Positions 25,123-38,765 of a stretch of 64,000 nt of DNA are shown one piece after another. This stretch comes from Calliopsis andreniformis (Eukaryota > Arthropoda > Insecta > Hymenoptera > Andrenidae), in assembly GCF_051401765.1 (NCBI RefSeq), contig NW_027480422.1, positions 29,344,001-29,408,000 on the forward strand. The letters run 5' to 3'. The stretch's first letter is position 1, and each line of letters opens with the position of its first letter. The notes beneath the pieces were generated by a model. The model saw only the letters and a program-made list of their open reading frames with translations, did no database searches and had not been told where the DNA came from. A program made the translations under genes and the position numbers.

Positions 25123-26487
25123 TGATGGTCATTTCTACGTTCCGGGCAACCTAGGCTTCAGTCTAGGGCGTGGTTCCCCCAGATCGAATAGTTAGGGCCT
25201 AAGAAGCCTAAGCCAGAAGCATAAAATACAATATAAATACCACAGTTTTTCCATCGTATGACAGGAATAATTGCAACCAGTGTGAAAGACATGGTCTTTT
25301 CTACGTTGCGGGCAATCTAGGCTTCACTCTAGGGCGTTGCTCCACCACATCGAATGGCCCGGCCTTAGGAGTCAACGCCAGAGGCATAAAATACAATATA
25401 AATACAACAGTTTTTCCATCGTATAACAGGAATAATTGCAAACAGTGTGAAAGATGTGGTCATTTCTACGATACGGACAACCTAGGCTGCACTCTAGGGC
25501 GTCGTTCCACCACATCGAATAGCTGCGGCCTTAGAAGTCAACGCCAGGAGCATAAAATGCCATATAAATACAACAGTTGTTCCATTTTATAATATGAATA
25601 ATTGCAAACAGTGTGGAAGTAATGGTCATTTCTACGTTCCGGGCAAGCTAGGCTTCACTCTAGGGCGTTGGTCCACCAGATCCAATAGTAAGGGCCTAAG
25701 AAGTCAACGCCAGGAGCACCAAATACAAAATAAATACAACAGTTCTTCCATCGTATAAAACGAATAATTGCATCCAGTGTGCAAGTAATGGTCATTTCTA
25801 CGATCCGGGCAACCTAGGCATCACTCTAGGGCGTTGTTCAACCAGAGCGAATAGTTAGGGCCTAAGAAGTCAACGCAAGAAGCATAAAATACAATAGAAA
25901 TACAACAGTTTTTCCTTCGTATAACAGGAATAATTGCAAACAGTATGATAGATATGGACATTTCTACGATACGGGCAACCTAGGCTTCACTCTAGGGCGT
26001 CGTTCCACCAGATGGAATAGCTACGGCCTTAGAAGCCAACGCCATAACTATAAAAAACAGTATAAATACAACAGTTTTTCCATTGTATAAAATGAATAAT
26101 TGCAAACAGTGTGGAGGTAATGGTCATTTCTACTTTCCGGGCAACCCAGGCTTCACTCTAGGGCGTTTCTCCACCACATCGGATAGCTACGGCCTTAGAA
26201 GTCAGCGTCTGAAGCATAAAATATAATATAAATACAACAGTTTTTCCATCGTATAACAGGAATAATTGCAACCAGTGTGAAAGACATGGTCATTTCTACG
26301 TTCCGGGCAACCTAGGCTTCACTCTAGGGCGTTGTTCCACCACATCGAATAGCTACGGCCTTAGGAGTCAACGCCAGAGGCATAAAATACAAAATAAATA
26401 CAACAGTTTTTCCATCGTATAACAAGAATAATTGCAACCAGTGTGAAAGTGATGGTCATTTCAGCATTACGGGCAACCTAGGCTTCA
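25091..26487 (+). repeat. About 8.4-monomer block, copy 1 of a 13-monomer shift
   Basis: It matches 27,248-28,643 at 2,156-2,157 bases (13 x 166 minus 1 or 2). Both copies carry the same one-base deletion giving CGAATGGCCCGGCC (about 25,358 and 27,514), plus TTCCATTTTATAATATG, CAATAGTAAGGGCC and CAACGCAAGAAGC. Near-identity plus a shared indel marks a fairly recent duplication. Confidence 0.87.
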
Positions 26488-26701
26488 CTCTAGGGCGTTT
26501 CACCACCACATCGAATAGCAACTGCCTTAGAAGCCAACGTCTGAAGCATAAAATATAATATAAATACAACAGTTTTTCCATCGTATAACAGGAATAATTG
26601 CAACCAGTGTGAAAGACATGGTCTTTTCTACGTTCCGGGCAACCTAGACTTCACTCTAGGCCGTTGCTCCACCACATCGAATAGCTACGGCCTTAGGAGT
26701 C

Positions 26702-27113
26702 AACGTCTGAAGCATAAAATATAATATAAATACAACAGTTTTTCCATCGTATAACAGGAATAATTGCAACCAGTGTGAATGGTATGGTCATTTCTACGTT
26801 CCGGGCAACCTAGGCTTCACTCTAGGGCATTGCTCCACCACATCGAATAGCTACGGCCTTAGAAGTCAACGCCAGAAGCACAAAATAAAATAAAAATACA
26901 AGAGTTATTCCATCGTCTAACAGGAATAATTACAACCAGTGTGAAAGTAATGGGCATTTCTACGTTCCGTGCAACCTAGGCTTCACTCTAGGGCGTTGGT
27001 CCACCAGGCCGAATAGTTAGGGCCTAAGAATTCAACGCCAGATGCATAAAATACAATATAAATACAACAGTTTTTCCCTTGTATAACAGGAATAATTGCA
27101 ACCAGTGTGAAAG
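26702..27113 (+). repeat. About 2.5-monomer block, copy 2 of a 12-monomer shift
   Basis: Partner of 24,711-25,122. After 27,113 comes one monomer (GAAAGCTATGGCC, CACCCTGGGGCTATGC) absent from the first copy, and then the 13-monomer-shift copy begins. The change from a 12- to a 13-monomer shift is explained by that one-monomer difference. Confidence 0.82.
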
Positions 27114-27247
27114 CTATGGCCATTTCTACGTTCCGGGCAACCTAGGCTTCACCCTGGGGCTATGCTCCACCACATCGAATAGCTGCTGCCTTAGAAGTCA
27201 ACGCCAGAAGCATAAAATACAATATAAATACAACACTTTTTCCATCG

Positions 27248-28643
27248 TATAACAGGAATAATTGCAACCAGTGTGAAAGTGATGGTCATTTCTACGTTCG
27301 GGCAACCTAGGCTTCAGTCTAGGGCGTGGTTCCCCCAGATCGAATAGTTAGGGCCTAAGAAGCCTAAGCCAGAAGCATAAAATACAATATAAATACCACA
27401 GTTTTTCCATCGTATGACAGGAATAATTGCAACCAGTGTGAAAGACATGGTCTTTTCTACGTTGCGGGCAATCTAGGCTTCACTCTAGGGCGTTGCTCCA
27501 CCACATCGAATGGCCCGGCCTTAGGAGTCAACGCCAGAGGCATAAAATACAATATAAATACAACAGTTTTTCCATCGTATAACAGGAATAATTGCAAACA
27601 GTGTGAAAGATGTGGTCATTTCTACGATACGGACAACCTAGGCTGCACTCTAGGGCGTCGTTCCACCACATCGAATAGCTGCGGCCTTAGAAGTCAACGC
27701 CAGGAGCATAAAATGCCATATAAATACAACAGTTGTTCCATTTTATAATATGAATAATTGCAAACAGTGTGGAAGTAATGGTCATTTCTACGTTCCGGGC
27801 AAGCTAGGCTTCACTCTAGGGCGTTGGTCCACCAGATCCAATAGTAAGGGCCTAAGAAGTCAACGCCAGGAGCACCAAATACAAAATAAATACAACAGTT
27901 CTTCCATCGTATAAAACGAATAATTGCATCCAGTGTGCAAGTAATGGTCATTTCTACGATCCGGTTAACCTAGGCATCACTCTAGGGCGTTGTTCAACCA
28001 GAGCGAATAGTTAGGGCCTAAGAAGTCAACGCAAGAAGCATAAAATACAATAGAAATACAACAGTTTTTCCATCGTATAACAGGAATAATTGCAAACAGT
28101 ATGATAGATATGGACATTTCTACGATACGGGCAACCTAGGCTTCACTCTAGGGCGTCGTTCCACCAGATGGAATAGCTACGGCCTTAGAAGCCAACGCCA
28201 TAACTATAAAAAACAGTATAAATACAACAGTTTTTCCATTGTATAAAATGAATAATTGCAAACAGTGTGGAGGTAATGGTCATTTCTACTTTCCGGGCAA
28301 CCCAGGCTTCACTCTAGGGCGTTTCTCCACCACATCGGATAGCTACGGCCTTAGAAGTCAGCGTCTGAAGCATAAAATATAATATAAATACAACAGTTTT
28401 TCCATCGTATAACAGGAATAATTGCAACCAGTGTGAAAGACATGGTCATTTCTACGTTCCGGGCAACCTAGGCTTCACTCTAGGGCGTTGTTCCACCACA
28501 TCGAATAGCTACGGCCTTAGGAGTCAACGCCAGAGGCATAAAATACAAAATAAATACAACAGTTTTTCCATCGTATAACAAGAATAATTGCAACCAGTGT
28601 GAAAGTGATGGTCATTTCAGCATTACGGGCAACCTAGGCTTCA
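27248..28643 (+). repeat. About 8.4-monomer block, copy 2 of a 13-monomer shift
   Basis: Partner of 25,091-26,487. It has a private one-base deletion (CTACGTTCGGGC at about 27,299) and CCGGTTAACC where copy 1 reads CCGGGCAACC. The copies separate after TTCAGCATTACGGGCAACC. Confidence 0.87.
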
Positions 28644-30113
28644 GTCTAGGGCGTGGTTCCCCCAGATCGAATAGTTAGGGCCTAAGAAGCCTAAGCCAGA
28701 AGCATAAAATACAATATAAATACCACAGTTTTTCCATCGTATGACAGGAATAATTGCAAACAGAGTGAAGGTGATGGTCATTTCTCAGTTCCGGGCAACC
28801 TAGGCTTCACTATCGAGCGTTGCTCCACCAGATCGAATAGCTAGGACCTTAGAAGTCAACGCCAGAAGCACAAAACAAAATAAAAATACAACAGTTATTC
28901 CATCGTATAACAGGAATAATTGCAACCAGTGTGAAAGATATGGTCATTTCTACGATACGGGCAACCTAGGCTTCACGCTAGAGAGTCGATCCACCAGATC
29001 GAATAGTTAGGGCCTAAGAAGTCTACGCCAGAAGCATAAAATACAATACAAATACAACAGTTTTTCAATCTTATAACAGGAATAATTGCAAACAGTGTGA
29101 AAGATATGGTCATTTCTACGTTGCGAGCATCCTAGGCTTCACTCTAGGGCATTGATCCACCACATCGAATAGCTACGGCCTTAGAAGTCAACGCCATAAC
29201 TATAAAAAACAATATAAATACAACAGTTTTTCCACTGTATAAAATGAATAATTGCAAACAGTGTGGAGGTAATGGTCATTTCTACCTTCCGGGCAACCTA
29301 GGCTTCACTCTAGGGCGTTTCTCCACCACATCGAATAGCTACTGCCTTAGAAGTCAACGTCTGAAGCATAAAATATAATATAAATACAACAGTTTTTCCA
29401 TCGTATAAAACGTATAATTGCAACCAGTATGAATGTTATGGTCATTCCTACGTTCCGGGCAACCTAGGCTTCACCTTAGGGCGTTGGTCCACCAGATCCA
29501 ATAGCTAGGGCCTAAGAAGTCAACGCCAGGAGCACCAAATACAAAATAAATACAACAGCTATTCCATCGTATAAAACGAATAATTGCAACATGTATGAAA
29601 GCTATGGTCATTTATACGTTCCGGCCAACCTAGGCTTCACTCTAGGGCGTTGCTCAACCACATCGAATAGCTACGGCCCTAGAAGACAACGCCATAACTA
29701 TAAAATACAATATAAATACAACAGTCTTTCCATCGTATAAAACGAGTAATTGCAACCAGTCTGATAGTTATGGTCATTTCTACGTTCCGGGCAATCTAGG
29801 CTTCTCTCTAGGGCGTTGCTCCACCAGATCGAATAGTTAGGGCCTAACAAGTCAACGCCAGAAGCATAAAATACAATATAAATACAACAGCTTTACCATC
29901 GTATAACAGGAATAATTGCAACCAGTGTGAAAGATATGGTCATTTCTACGATACGGGCAACCTAGGCTGCACTCTAGGGCGTCGTTCCACCACATCGAAT
30001 AGCTGCGGCCTTAGAAGTCAACGCCAGAAGCATAAAACACAATATAGATAAAACAGTTTTTCAATCGTATAACAGGAATAATTGCAAACAGTGTGAAAGA
30101 TATGGTCATTTCT
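28627..30113 (+). repeat. About 9-monomer block, copy 1 of a 40-monomer shift
   Basis: It matches 35,266-36,752 at 6,639 bases (40 x 166 minus 1, from a deletion near 33,604). Shared markers are CAGTCTAGGGCGTGGTTCCC, AAGCCTAAGCC, TTTCTCAGTTCC (CAGTT at 28,786 and 35,425), ACTATCGAGCG, TCAATCTTATAAC, TGCAACATGTATG and GTTCCGGCCAACC. Confidence 0.83.
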
Positions 30114-30123
30114 ACGATACGGG

Positions 30124-31808
30124 CAACCTAGGCTTCACTCTAGGGCGTTGCTCCTCCAGATAGAATAGTTAGGGCCCAGGCAGTCAACGCCAGAAGCATA
30201 AAAAACAATATAAATACAACAGTTTTTCCCGTGTATGACAGGAATAATTGCAACCAGTGTGAATGGTATGGTCATTTCTACGTTCCGGGCAACCTAGGCT
30301 TCACTCTAGGGCATTGCTCCACCACATCGAATAGCTACGGCCTTAGAAGTCAACGCCAGAAGCACAAAATAAAGTAAAAATACAAGAGTTAGTCCATCGT
30401 CTAACAGGAATAATTACAACCAGAGTGAAAGTAATGGGCATTTCTACGTTCCGTGCAACCTAGGCTTCACTCTAGGGCGTTGGTCCACCAGGCCGAATAG
30501 TTAGGGCCTTAGAAAACAACACCAGACGCATAAAATACAATATAAATACAACAGCTTTTCCGCGGTATAAAATGAATAATTGCAACCAGTATGAAAGTTA
30601 TGCTCATTTCTACGTTCCGGGCAAGCTAGGCTTCACCCTAGGGCGTTGCTCCACCAGATCGAATAGTTAGGGCCTAAGAAGTCAACGCCAGAAGCATAAA
30701 ATACAATACAAATACAACAGTTTTTCCATCGTATACCAAGAATAACTGCAACCATTGTGAAAGTGATGGTCATTTCTACATTCCGGGCAACCTAGGCTTC
30801 ACTCTAGGGCGTTGCTCCACCAGATCGTATAGTTAGGGCCTAACAAGTCAACGCCAGAAGCATAAAATACAATATAAATACAACAGTTTTTCCCTTGTAT
30901 AACAGGAATAATTGCAACCAGTGTGAAAGCTATGGTCATTTCTACGTTCCGGGCAACTTAGGCTTCACTCTAGGGCGTTGCTCCACCACATCGAATAGTT
31001 AGGGCCTTAGAAGTCAATGCCAGAAGCATAAAATGCCATATAAATACAACAGTTTTTCCACTGTATGATATGAATAATTGCAAACAGTGTGGAAGTAATG
31101 GTCATTTCTACGTTCCGTGCAACCTAGGCTTCACTCTAGGGCGTTGCTCCACCAGATCGAATAGTTAGGGCCTAAGAAATCAACGCCAGAAGCATAAAAT
31201 TCGATATATGTACAACAGTCTTCCCATCGTATAAAACGAATAATTGCAACCAGTCTGATAGTTATGGACATTTCTACGTTCCGGGCAATCTAGGCTTCAC
31301 TCTATGGCGTTGCTCCACCACATCGAATAGTTAGGGCCTTAGAAGTCAATGCCAGAAGCATAAAATGCCATATAAATACAACAGTTTTTCCACTGTATAG
31401 TATGAATAATTGCAAACAGTGTGGAAGTAATGGTCATTTCTACGTTCCGGGCAAGCTAGGCTTCACTCTAGGGCGTTGGTCCACCAGATCCAATAGTTAG
31501 GGCCTAAGAAGTCAACGCCAGGAGCACCAAATACAAAATAAATACAACAGTTTTTCCATCGTATAAAACGAATAATTGCATCCAGTGCGCAAGTAATGGT
31601 CATTTCTACGATCCGGGTAACCTAGGCATCACTCTAGGGCGTTGTTCAACCAGAGCGAATAGTTAGGGCCTAAGAAGTCAACGCCTGAAGCATAAAATAC
31701 AATATAAATACAACAGTTTTTCCATTGTATAAAACGAATAATTGCAACCAGTATGAAAGTTATGGTTATTTCTACGTTCAGGGCAATCTAGGCTTCACCC
31801 TAGGGCAT
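30124..31808 (+). repeat. About 10-monomer block, copy 2 of a 52-monomer shift
   Basis: Partner of 21,494-23,178. Its left end follows CTACGATACGGGCAACC while the partner follows CTGCATTCCGGGCAACC, which places the junction in the conserved GGGCAACCTAGGCTTCACTC core. Private differences include GTTAGTCCATCG near 30,390 and AAAATTCGATATATG near 31,200. Confidence 0.83.
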
Positions 31809-34781
31809 TGCTCCACCACATCGAATAGCTACGGCCTGAGAAGTCAACGCCAGGAGCATAAAAAACAATATAAATACAACAGTTTTTCCCGTGCATAACA
31901 GGAATAATTGCAACCAGTGTGAATGGTACGGTCATTTCTACGTTCCGGGCAACCTAGGCTTCACTCTAGGGTATTGCTCCACCACATCGAATAGCCACGG
32001 CCTTAGAAGTCAACGCCAGAAGCACAAAATAAAATAAAAATACAAGAGTTATTCCATCGTATAACAGGAATAATTACAACCAGTGTGAAAGTAATGGGCA
32101 TTTCTACGTTCCGTGCAACCTAGGCTTCACTCTAGGGCGTTGGTCCACCAGGCCGAATAGTTAGGGCCTTAGAAAACAACTCCAGACGCATAAAATACAA
32201 TATAAATACAACAGTTTTTCCACGGTATAAAACGAATAATTGCAACCAGTATGAAAGGTATGCTCATTTCTACGTTCCGGGCAACCTAGGCTTCACCCAA
32301 GGGCGTTGCTCCACCAGATCGAATAGTTAGGGCCTAAGAAGTCAACGCCAGATGCATAAAATACAATAGAAATACAACAGTTTTTCCATCGTATAACAGG
32401 AATAATTACAACCAGTGTGAAAGATATGGTCATTTCTACGATACGGGCAACCTAGGCTTCACTCTAGGGCGTTGCTCCTCCAGATAGAATAGTTAGGGCC
32501 CAGGCAGTCAACGCCAGAAGCATAAAAAACAATATAAATACAACAGTTTTTCCCGTGTGTAACAGGAATAATTGAAACCAGTGTCAATGGTATGGTCATT
32601 TCTACGTTCCGGGCAACCTAGGCTTCACTCTGGGGCATTGCTCCACCACATCGAATAGCTACGGCCTTAGAAGTCAACGCCAGAAGCACAAAATAAAATA
32701 AAAATACAAGAGTTATTCCATCGTCTAACAGGAATAATTACAACCAGTGTGAAAGTAATGGGCATTTCTACGTTCCGTGCAACCTAGGCTTCACTTTAGG
32801 GCGTTGGTCCACCAGGCCGAATAGTTAGGGCCTTAGAAAACAACACCAGACGCATAAAATACAATATAAATACAACAGCTTTTCCATCGTATAGAACGAG
32901 TAATTGCAACATGTATGAAAGCTATGGTCATTTATACGTTCCGGGCAACCTAGGCTTCACTCTAGGGCGTTGCTCAACCACATCGAATAGCTACGGCCCT
33001 AGAAGACAACGCCATAACTATAAAATACAATATAAATACAACAGTCTTTCCATCGTATAAAACGAATAATTGCAACCAGTCTGATAGTTATGGTCATTTC
33101 TACGTTCCGGGCAATCTAGGCTTCTCTCTAGGGCGTTGCTCCACCAGATCGAATAGTTAGGGCCTAACAAGTCAACGCCAGAAGCATAAAATACAATATA
33201 AATACAACAGCTTTTCCATCGTATAACAGGAATAATTGCAACCAGTGTGAAAGGTATGGTCATTTCTACTTTCCGGGCAATCTATGCTTCACTCTAGGGC
33301 GTTTCTCTACCACATCGATTAGCTGCGGCCTTAGAAGTTAACGCCAGAAGCATAAAACACAATATAGATAAAACAGTTTTTCAATCGTATAACAGGAATA
33401 ATTGCAAACAGTGTGAAAGATATGGTCATTTCTACGTTGCGGGCATCCTAGGCTTCACTCTAGGGCATTGCTCCACCACATCGAATAGCTAGGGCCTTAG
33501 AAGTCAACGCCATAACTATAAAAAACAGTATAAATACAACAGTTTTTCCATTGTATAAAATGAATAATTGCTAACAGTGTGGAGGTAATGGTCATTTCTA
33601 CTTTCGGGCAACCTAGGCTTCACTCTAGGGCGTTTCTCCACAACATCGAATAGCTACTGCCTTAGAAGCCAACGTCTGAAGCATAAAATATAATATAAAT
33701 ACAACAGTTTTTCCATCGTATAACAGGAATAATTGCAACCAGTGTGAAAGACATGGTCTTTTCTACGTTGCGGGCAATCTAGGCTTCACTCTAGGGCGTT
33801 GCTCCACCACATCGAATGGCTACGGCCTTAGGAGTCAACGCCAGAGGCATAAAATACATAATAAATACAACAGTTTTTCCATCGTATAACAAGAATAACT
33901 GCAACCATTGTGAAAGTGATGGTCATTTCTACATTCCGGGCAACCTAGGCTTCACTCTAGCTCGTTGCTCCACCAGATCGTATAGTTAGGGCCTAACAAG
34001 TCAACGCCAGAAGCATAAAATACAATATAAATACAACAGTTTTTCGCTTGTATAACAGGAATAATTGCAACCAGTGTGAAAGCTATGGTCATTTCTACGT
34101 TCCGGGCAACCTAGGCTTCACTCTAGGGCGTTGCTCCACCACATCGAATAGTTAGGGCCTTAGAAGTCAATGCCAGAAGCATAAAATGCCATATAAATAC
34201 AACAGTTTTTCCACTGTATGATATGAATAATTGCAAACAGTGTGGAAGTAATGGTCATTTCTACGTTCCGTGCAACCTAGGCTTCACTCTAGGGCGTTGC
34301 TCCACCAGATCGAATAGTTAGGGCCTAAGAAATCAACGCCAGAAGCATAAAATACGATATATGTACAACAGTCTTCCCATCGTATAAAACGAATAATTGC
34401 AACCAGACTGATAGTTATGGTCATTTCTACGATACGGACAACCTAGGCTGCACTCTAGGGCGTCGTTCCACCACATCGAATAGCTGCGGCCTTAGAAGTC
34501 AACGCCAGGAGCATAAAATGCCATATAAATACAACAGTTGTTCCACTGTATAATATGAATAATTGCAAACAGTGTGGAAGTAATGGTCATTTCTACGTTC
34601 CGGGCAAGCTAGGCTTCACTCTAGGGCGTTCGTCCACCAGATCCAATAGTTAGGGCCTAAGAAGTCAACGCCAGGAGCACCAAATACAAAATAAATACAA
34701 CAGTTTTTCCATCGTAGAGAACGAATAATTGCATCCAGTGTGCAAGTAATGGTCATTTCTACGATCCGGGCAACCTAGGCA
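31809..34781 (+). repeat. Monomer mosaic, one single-base deletion
   Basis: About 18 monomers, no gene. It carries the M2 marker at 32,503 (14 x 166 from 30,179) and the CAAGAATAACTGC marker at 33,890 with its 33.7-34.4 kb module. A one-base deletion (CTACTTTCGGGC) lies at about 33,604. CTAGCTCGTTGC near 33,960 is a private substitution in a normally conserved segment. Confidence 0.85.
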
Positions 34782-36197
34782 TCACTCTAGGGCGTTGTTC
34801 AACCAGAGCGAATAGTTAGGGCCTAAGAAGTCAACGCAAGAAGCATAAAATACAATAGAAATACAACAGTTTTTCCATCGTATAACAGGAATAATTGCAA
34901 ACAGTATGATAGATATGGACATTTCTACGATACGGGCAACCTAGGCTTCACTCTAGGGCGTCGTTCCACCAGATGGAATAGCTACGGCCTTAGAAGCCAA
35001 CGCCATAACTATAAAAAACAGTATAAATACAACAGTTTTTCCATTGTATAAAATGAATAATTGCAAACAGTGTGAAAGCTATGGTCATTTCTACGTTCCG
35101 GGCAACATAGGCTTCACTCTAGGGCGTTGCTCCACCACATCGAATAGCTGTTGCCTTAGAAGTCAACGCCAGAAGCATAAAATACAATATAAATACAACA
35201 CTTTTTCCATCGTATAACAGGAATAATTGCAACCAGTGTGAAAGTGATGGTCATTTCTACGTTCCGGGCAACCTAGGCTTCAGTCTAGGGCGTGGTTCCC
35301 CCAGATCGAATAGTTAGGGCCTAAGAAGCCTAAGCCAGAAGCATAAAATACAATATAAATACCACAGTTTTTCCATCGTATGACAGGAATAATTGCAACC
35401 AGAGTGAAGGTGATGGTCGTTTCTCAGTTCCGGGCAACCTAGGCTTCACTATCGAGCGTTGCTCCACCAGATCGAATAGCTAGGACCTTAGAAGTCAACG
35501 CCAGAAGCACAAAACAAAATAAAAATACAACAGTTAATCCATCGTATAGCAGGAATAATTGCAACCAGTGTGAAAGATATGGTCATTTCTACGATACGGG
35601 CAACCTAGGCTTCACGCTAGAGCGTCGATCCACCAGATCGAATAGTTAGGGCCTAAGAAGTCTACGCCAGAAGCATAAAATACAATACAAATACAACAGT
35701 TTTTCAATCTTATAACAGGAATAATTGCAAACAGTGTGAAAGATATGGTCATTTCTACGTTGCGAGCATCCTAGGCTTCACTCTAGGGCATTGATCCACC
35801 ACATCGAATAGCTACGGCCTTAGAAGTCAACGCCATAACTATAAAAAACAATATAAATACAACAGTTTTTCCACTGTATAAAATGAATAATTGCAAACAG
35901 TGTGGAGGTAATGGTCATTTCTACCTTCCGGGCAACCTAGGCTTCACTCTAGGGCGTTTCTCCACCACATCGAATAGCTATTGCCTTAGAAGTCAACGTC
36001 TGAAGCATAAAATATAATATAAATACAACAGTTTTTCCATTGTATAAAACGTATAATTGCAACCAGTATGAATGTTATGGTCATTCCTACGTTCCGGGCA
36101 ACCTAGGCTTCACCCTAGGGCGTTGGTCCACCAGATCCAATAGCTAGGGCCTAAGAAGTCAACGCCAGGAGCACCAAATACAAAATAAATACAACAG

Positions 36198-36861
36198 CTA
36201 TTCCATCGTATAAAACGAATAATTGCAACATGTATGAAAGCTATGGTCATTTATACGTTCCGGCCAACCTAGGCTTCACTCTAGGGCGTTGCTCAACAAC
36301 ATCGAATAGCTACGGCCCTAGAAGACAACGCCATAACTATAAAATACAATATAAATACAACAGTCTTTCCATCGTATAAAACGAGTAATTGCAACCAGTC
36401 TGATAGTTATGGTCATTTCTACGTTCCGGGCAATCTAGGCTTCTCTCTAGGGCGTTGCTCCACCAGATCGAATAGTTAGGGCCTAACAAGTCAACGCCAG
36501 AAGCATAAAATACAATAGAAATACAACAGCTTTGCCATCGTATAACAGGAATAATTGCAACCAGTGTGAAAGATATGGTCATTTCTACGATACGGGCAAC
36601 CTAGGCTGCACTCTAGGGCGTCGTTCCACCACATCGAATAGCTGCGGCCTTAGAAGTCAACGCCAGAAGCATAAAACACAATATAGATAAAACAGTTTTT
36701 CAATCGTATAACAGGAATAATTGCAAACAGTGTGAAAGATATGGTCATTTCTATGTTGCGGGCATCCTAGGCTTCACTCTAGGGCATTGCTCCACCACAT
36801 CGAATAGCTACGGCCTTAGAAGTCAACGCCAGGAGCATAAAAAACAATATAAATACAACAG
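36198..36861 (+). repeat. Nested 4-monomer duplication, copy 1
   Basis: Within 24-mer copy A this 664-bp (4 x 166) unit is followed by a second copy at 36,862-37,525. Both begin with GCTATTCCATCG and hold the rare TGCAACATGTATG monomer, CTGATAGTTATGG, CTACGATACGGGC and TCTATGTTGCGGGC in that order. The same pair is present in 24-mer copy B about 3,984 bases later (from about 40,182). Confidence 0.87.
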
Positions 36862-37525
36862 CTATTCCATCGTATAAAACGAATAATTGCAACATGTATG
36901 AAAGCTATGGTCATTTATACGTTCCGGCCAACCTAGGCTTCACTCTACGGCGTTGCTAAACCACATCGAATAGCTACGGCCCTAGAAGACAACGCCATAA
37001 CTATAAAATACAATATAAATACAACAGTCTTTCCATCGTATAAAACGAGTAATTGCATCCAGTCTGATAGTTATGGTCATTTCTACGTTCCGGGCAATCT
37101 AGGCTTCTCTCTAGGGCGTTGCTCCACCAGATCGAATAGTTAGGGCCTAACAAGTCAACGCCAGAAGCATAAAATACAATATAAATACAACAGCTTTACC
37201 ATCGTATAACAGGAATAATTGCAACCAGTGTGAAAGATATGGTCATTTCTACGATACGGGCAACCTAGGCTGCACTCTAGGGCGTCGTTCCACCACATCG
37301 AATAGCTGCGGCCTTAGAAGTCAACGCCAGAAGCATAAAACACAATATAGATAAAACAGTTTTTCAATCGTATAACAGGAATAATTGCAAACAGTGTGAA
37401 AGATATGGTCATTTCTATGTTGCGGGCATCCTAGGCTTCACTCTAGGGCATTGCTCCACCACATCGAATAGCTACGGCCTTAGAAGTCAACGCCAGGAGC
37501 ATAAAAAACAATATAAATACAACAG
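36862..37525 (+). repeat. Nested 4-monomer duplication, copy 2
   Basis: It differs from copy 1 at several sites: CTACGGCGTTGCTAAACCAC against CTAGGGCGTTGCTCAACAAC, GCATCCAGTCTG against GCAACCAGTCTG, and TTTACC against TTTGCC. These differences are repeated unchanged in 24-mer copy B, so the tetramer duplication came before the 24-mer duplication. Confidence 0.87.
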
Positions 37526-38765
37526 TTTTTCTCGTGTATAACAGGAATAATTGCAACCAGTGTGAATGGTATGGTCATTTCTACGTTCCGGGCAACCTAG
37601 GCTTCACTCTAGGGTATTGCTCCACCACATCGAATAGCCACGGCCTTAGAAGTCAACGCCAGAAGCACAAAATAAAATAAAAATACAAGAGTTATTCCAT
37701 CGTATAACAGGAATAATTACAACCAGTGTGAAAGTAATGGGCATTTCTACGTTCCGTGCAACCTAGGCTTCACTCTAGGGCGTTGGTCCACCAGGCCGAA
37801 TAGTTAGGGCCTTAGAAAACAACTCCAGACGCATAAAATACAATATAAATACAACAGTTTTTCCACGGTATAAAACGAATAATTGCAACCAGTATGAAAG
37901 GTATGCTCATTTCTACGTTCCGGGCAACCTAGGCTTCACCCTAGGGCGTTGCTCCACCAGATCGAATAGTTAGGGCCTAAGAAGTCAACGCCAGATGCAT
38001 AAAATACAATAGAAATACAACAGTTTTTCCATCGTATAACAGGAATAATTACAACCAGTGTGAAAGATATGGTCATTTCTACGATACGGGCAACCTAGGC
38101 TTCACTCTAGGGCGTTGCTCCTCCAGATAGAATAGTTAGGGCCCAGGCAGTCAACGCCAGGAGCATAAAAAACAATATAAATACAACAGTCTTTCCCGTG
38201 TATAACAGGAATAATTGCAACCAGTGTGAATGGTATGGTCATTTCTACGTTCCGGGCAACCTAGGCTTCACTCTAGGGCATTGCTCCACCACATCGAATA
38301 GCTACGGCCTTAGAAGTCAACGCCAGAAGCACAAAATAAAATAAAAATACAACAGTTATTCCATCGTCTAACAGGAATAATTACAACCAGTGTGAAAGTA
38401 ATGGGCATTTCTACGTTCCGTGCAACCTAGGCTTCACTCTAGGGCGTTTGTCCACCAGGCCGAATAGTTAGGGCCTTAGAAAACAACTCCAGACGCATAA
38501 AATACAATATAAATACAACAGTTTTTCCACGGTATAAAACGAATAATTGCAACCAGTATGAAGGTTATGCTCATTTCTACGTTCCGGGCAACCTAGGCTT
38601 CACCCTAGGGCGTTGCTCCACCAGATCGAATAGTTAGGGCCTAAGATGTCAACGCCAGAAACATAAAATACAATAGAAATGCACCAGTTTTTCCATCGTA
38701 TAACAGGAATAATTGCAACCAGTGTGAAAGATATGGTCATTTCTACGATACGGGCAACCTAGGCT

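Larger units (their letters stand above)
34782..38765 (+). repeat. 24-monomer higher-order repeat (3,984 bp), copy A
   Basis: This unit is repeated immediately at 38,766-42,749. Every variant marker I compared agrees at exactly +3,984: GGCAACATAG (35,101 and 39,085), GATGGTCGTTTCTCAG, CAGTTAATCC, GCTCAACAACATCG, TTTGCCATCG, TCTATGTTGCGGGC, CTCTACGGCGTTGCTAAACC, TTTTTCTCGTG, GTCTTTCCCGTG and CTAAGATGTCAACG. I saw no substitution or indel between copies. The left breakpoint is where TCACTCTAGGG begins to agree (upstream GTGTGCAAG here, GTGTGAAAG in copy B). Confidence 0.93.
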
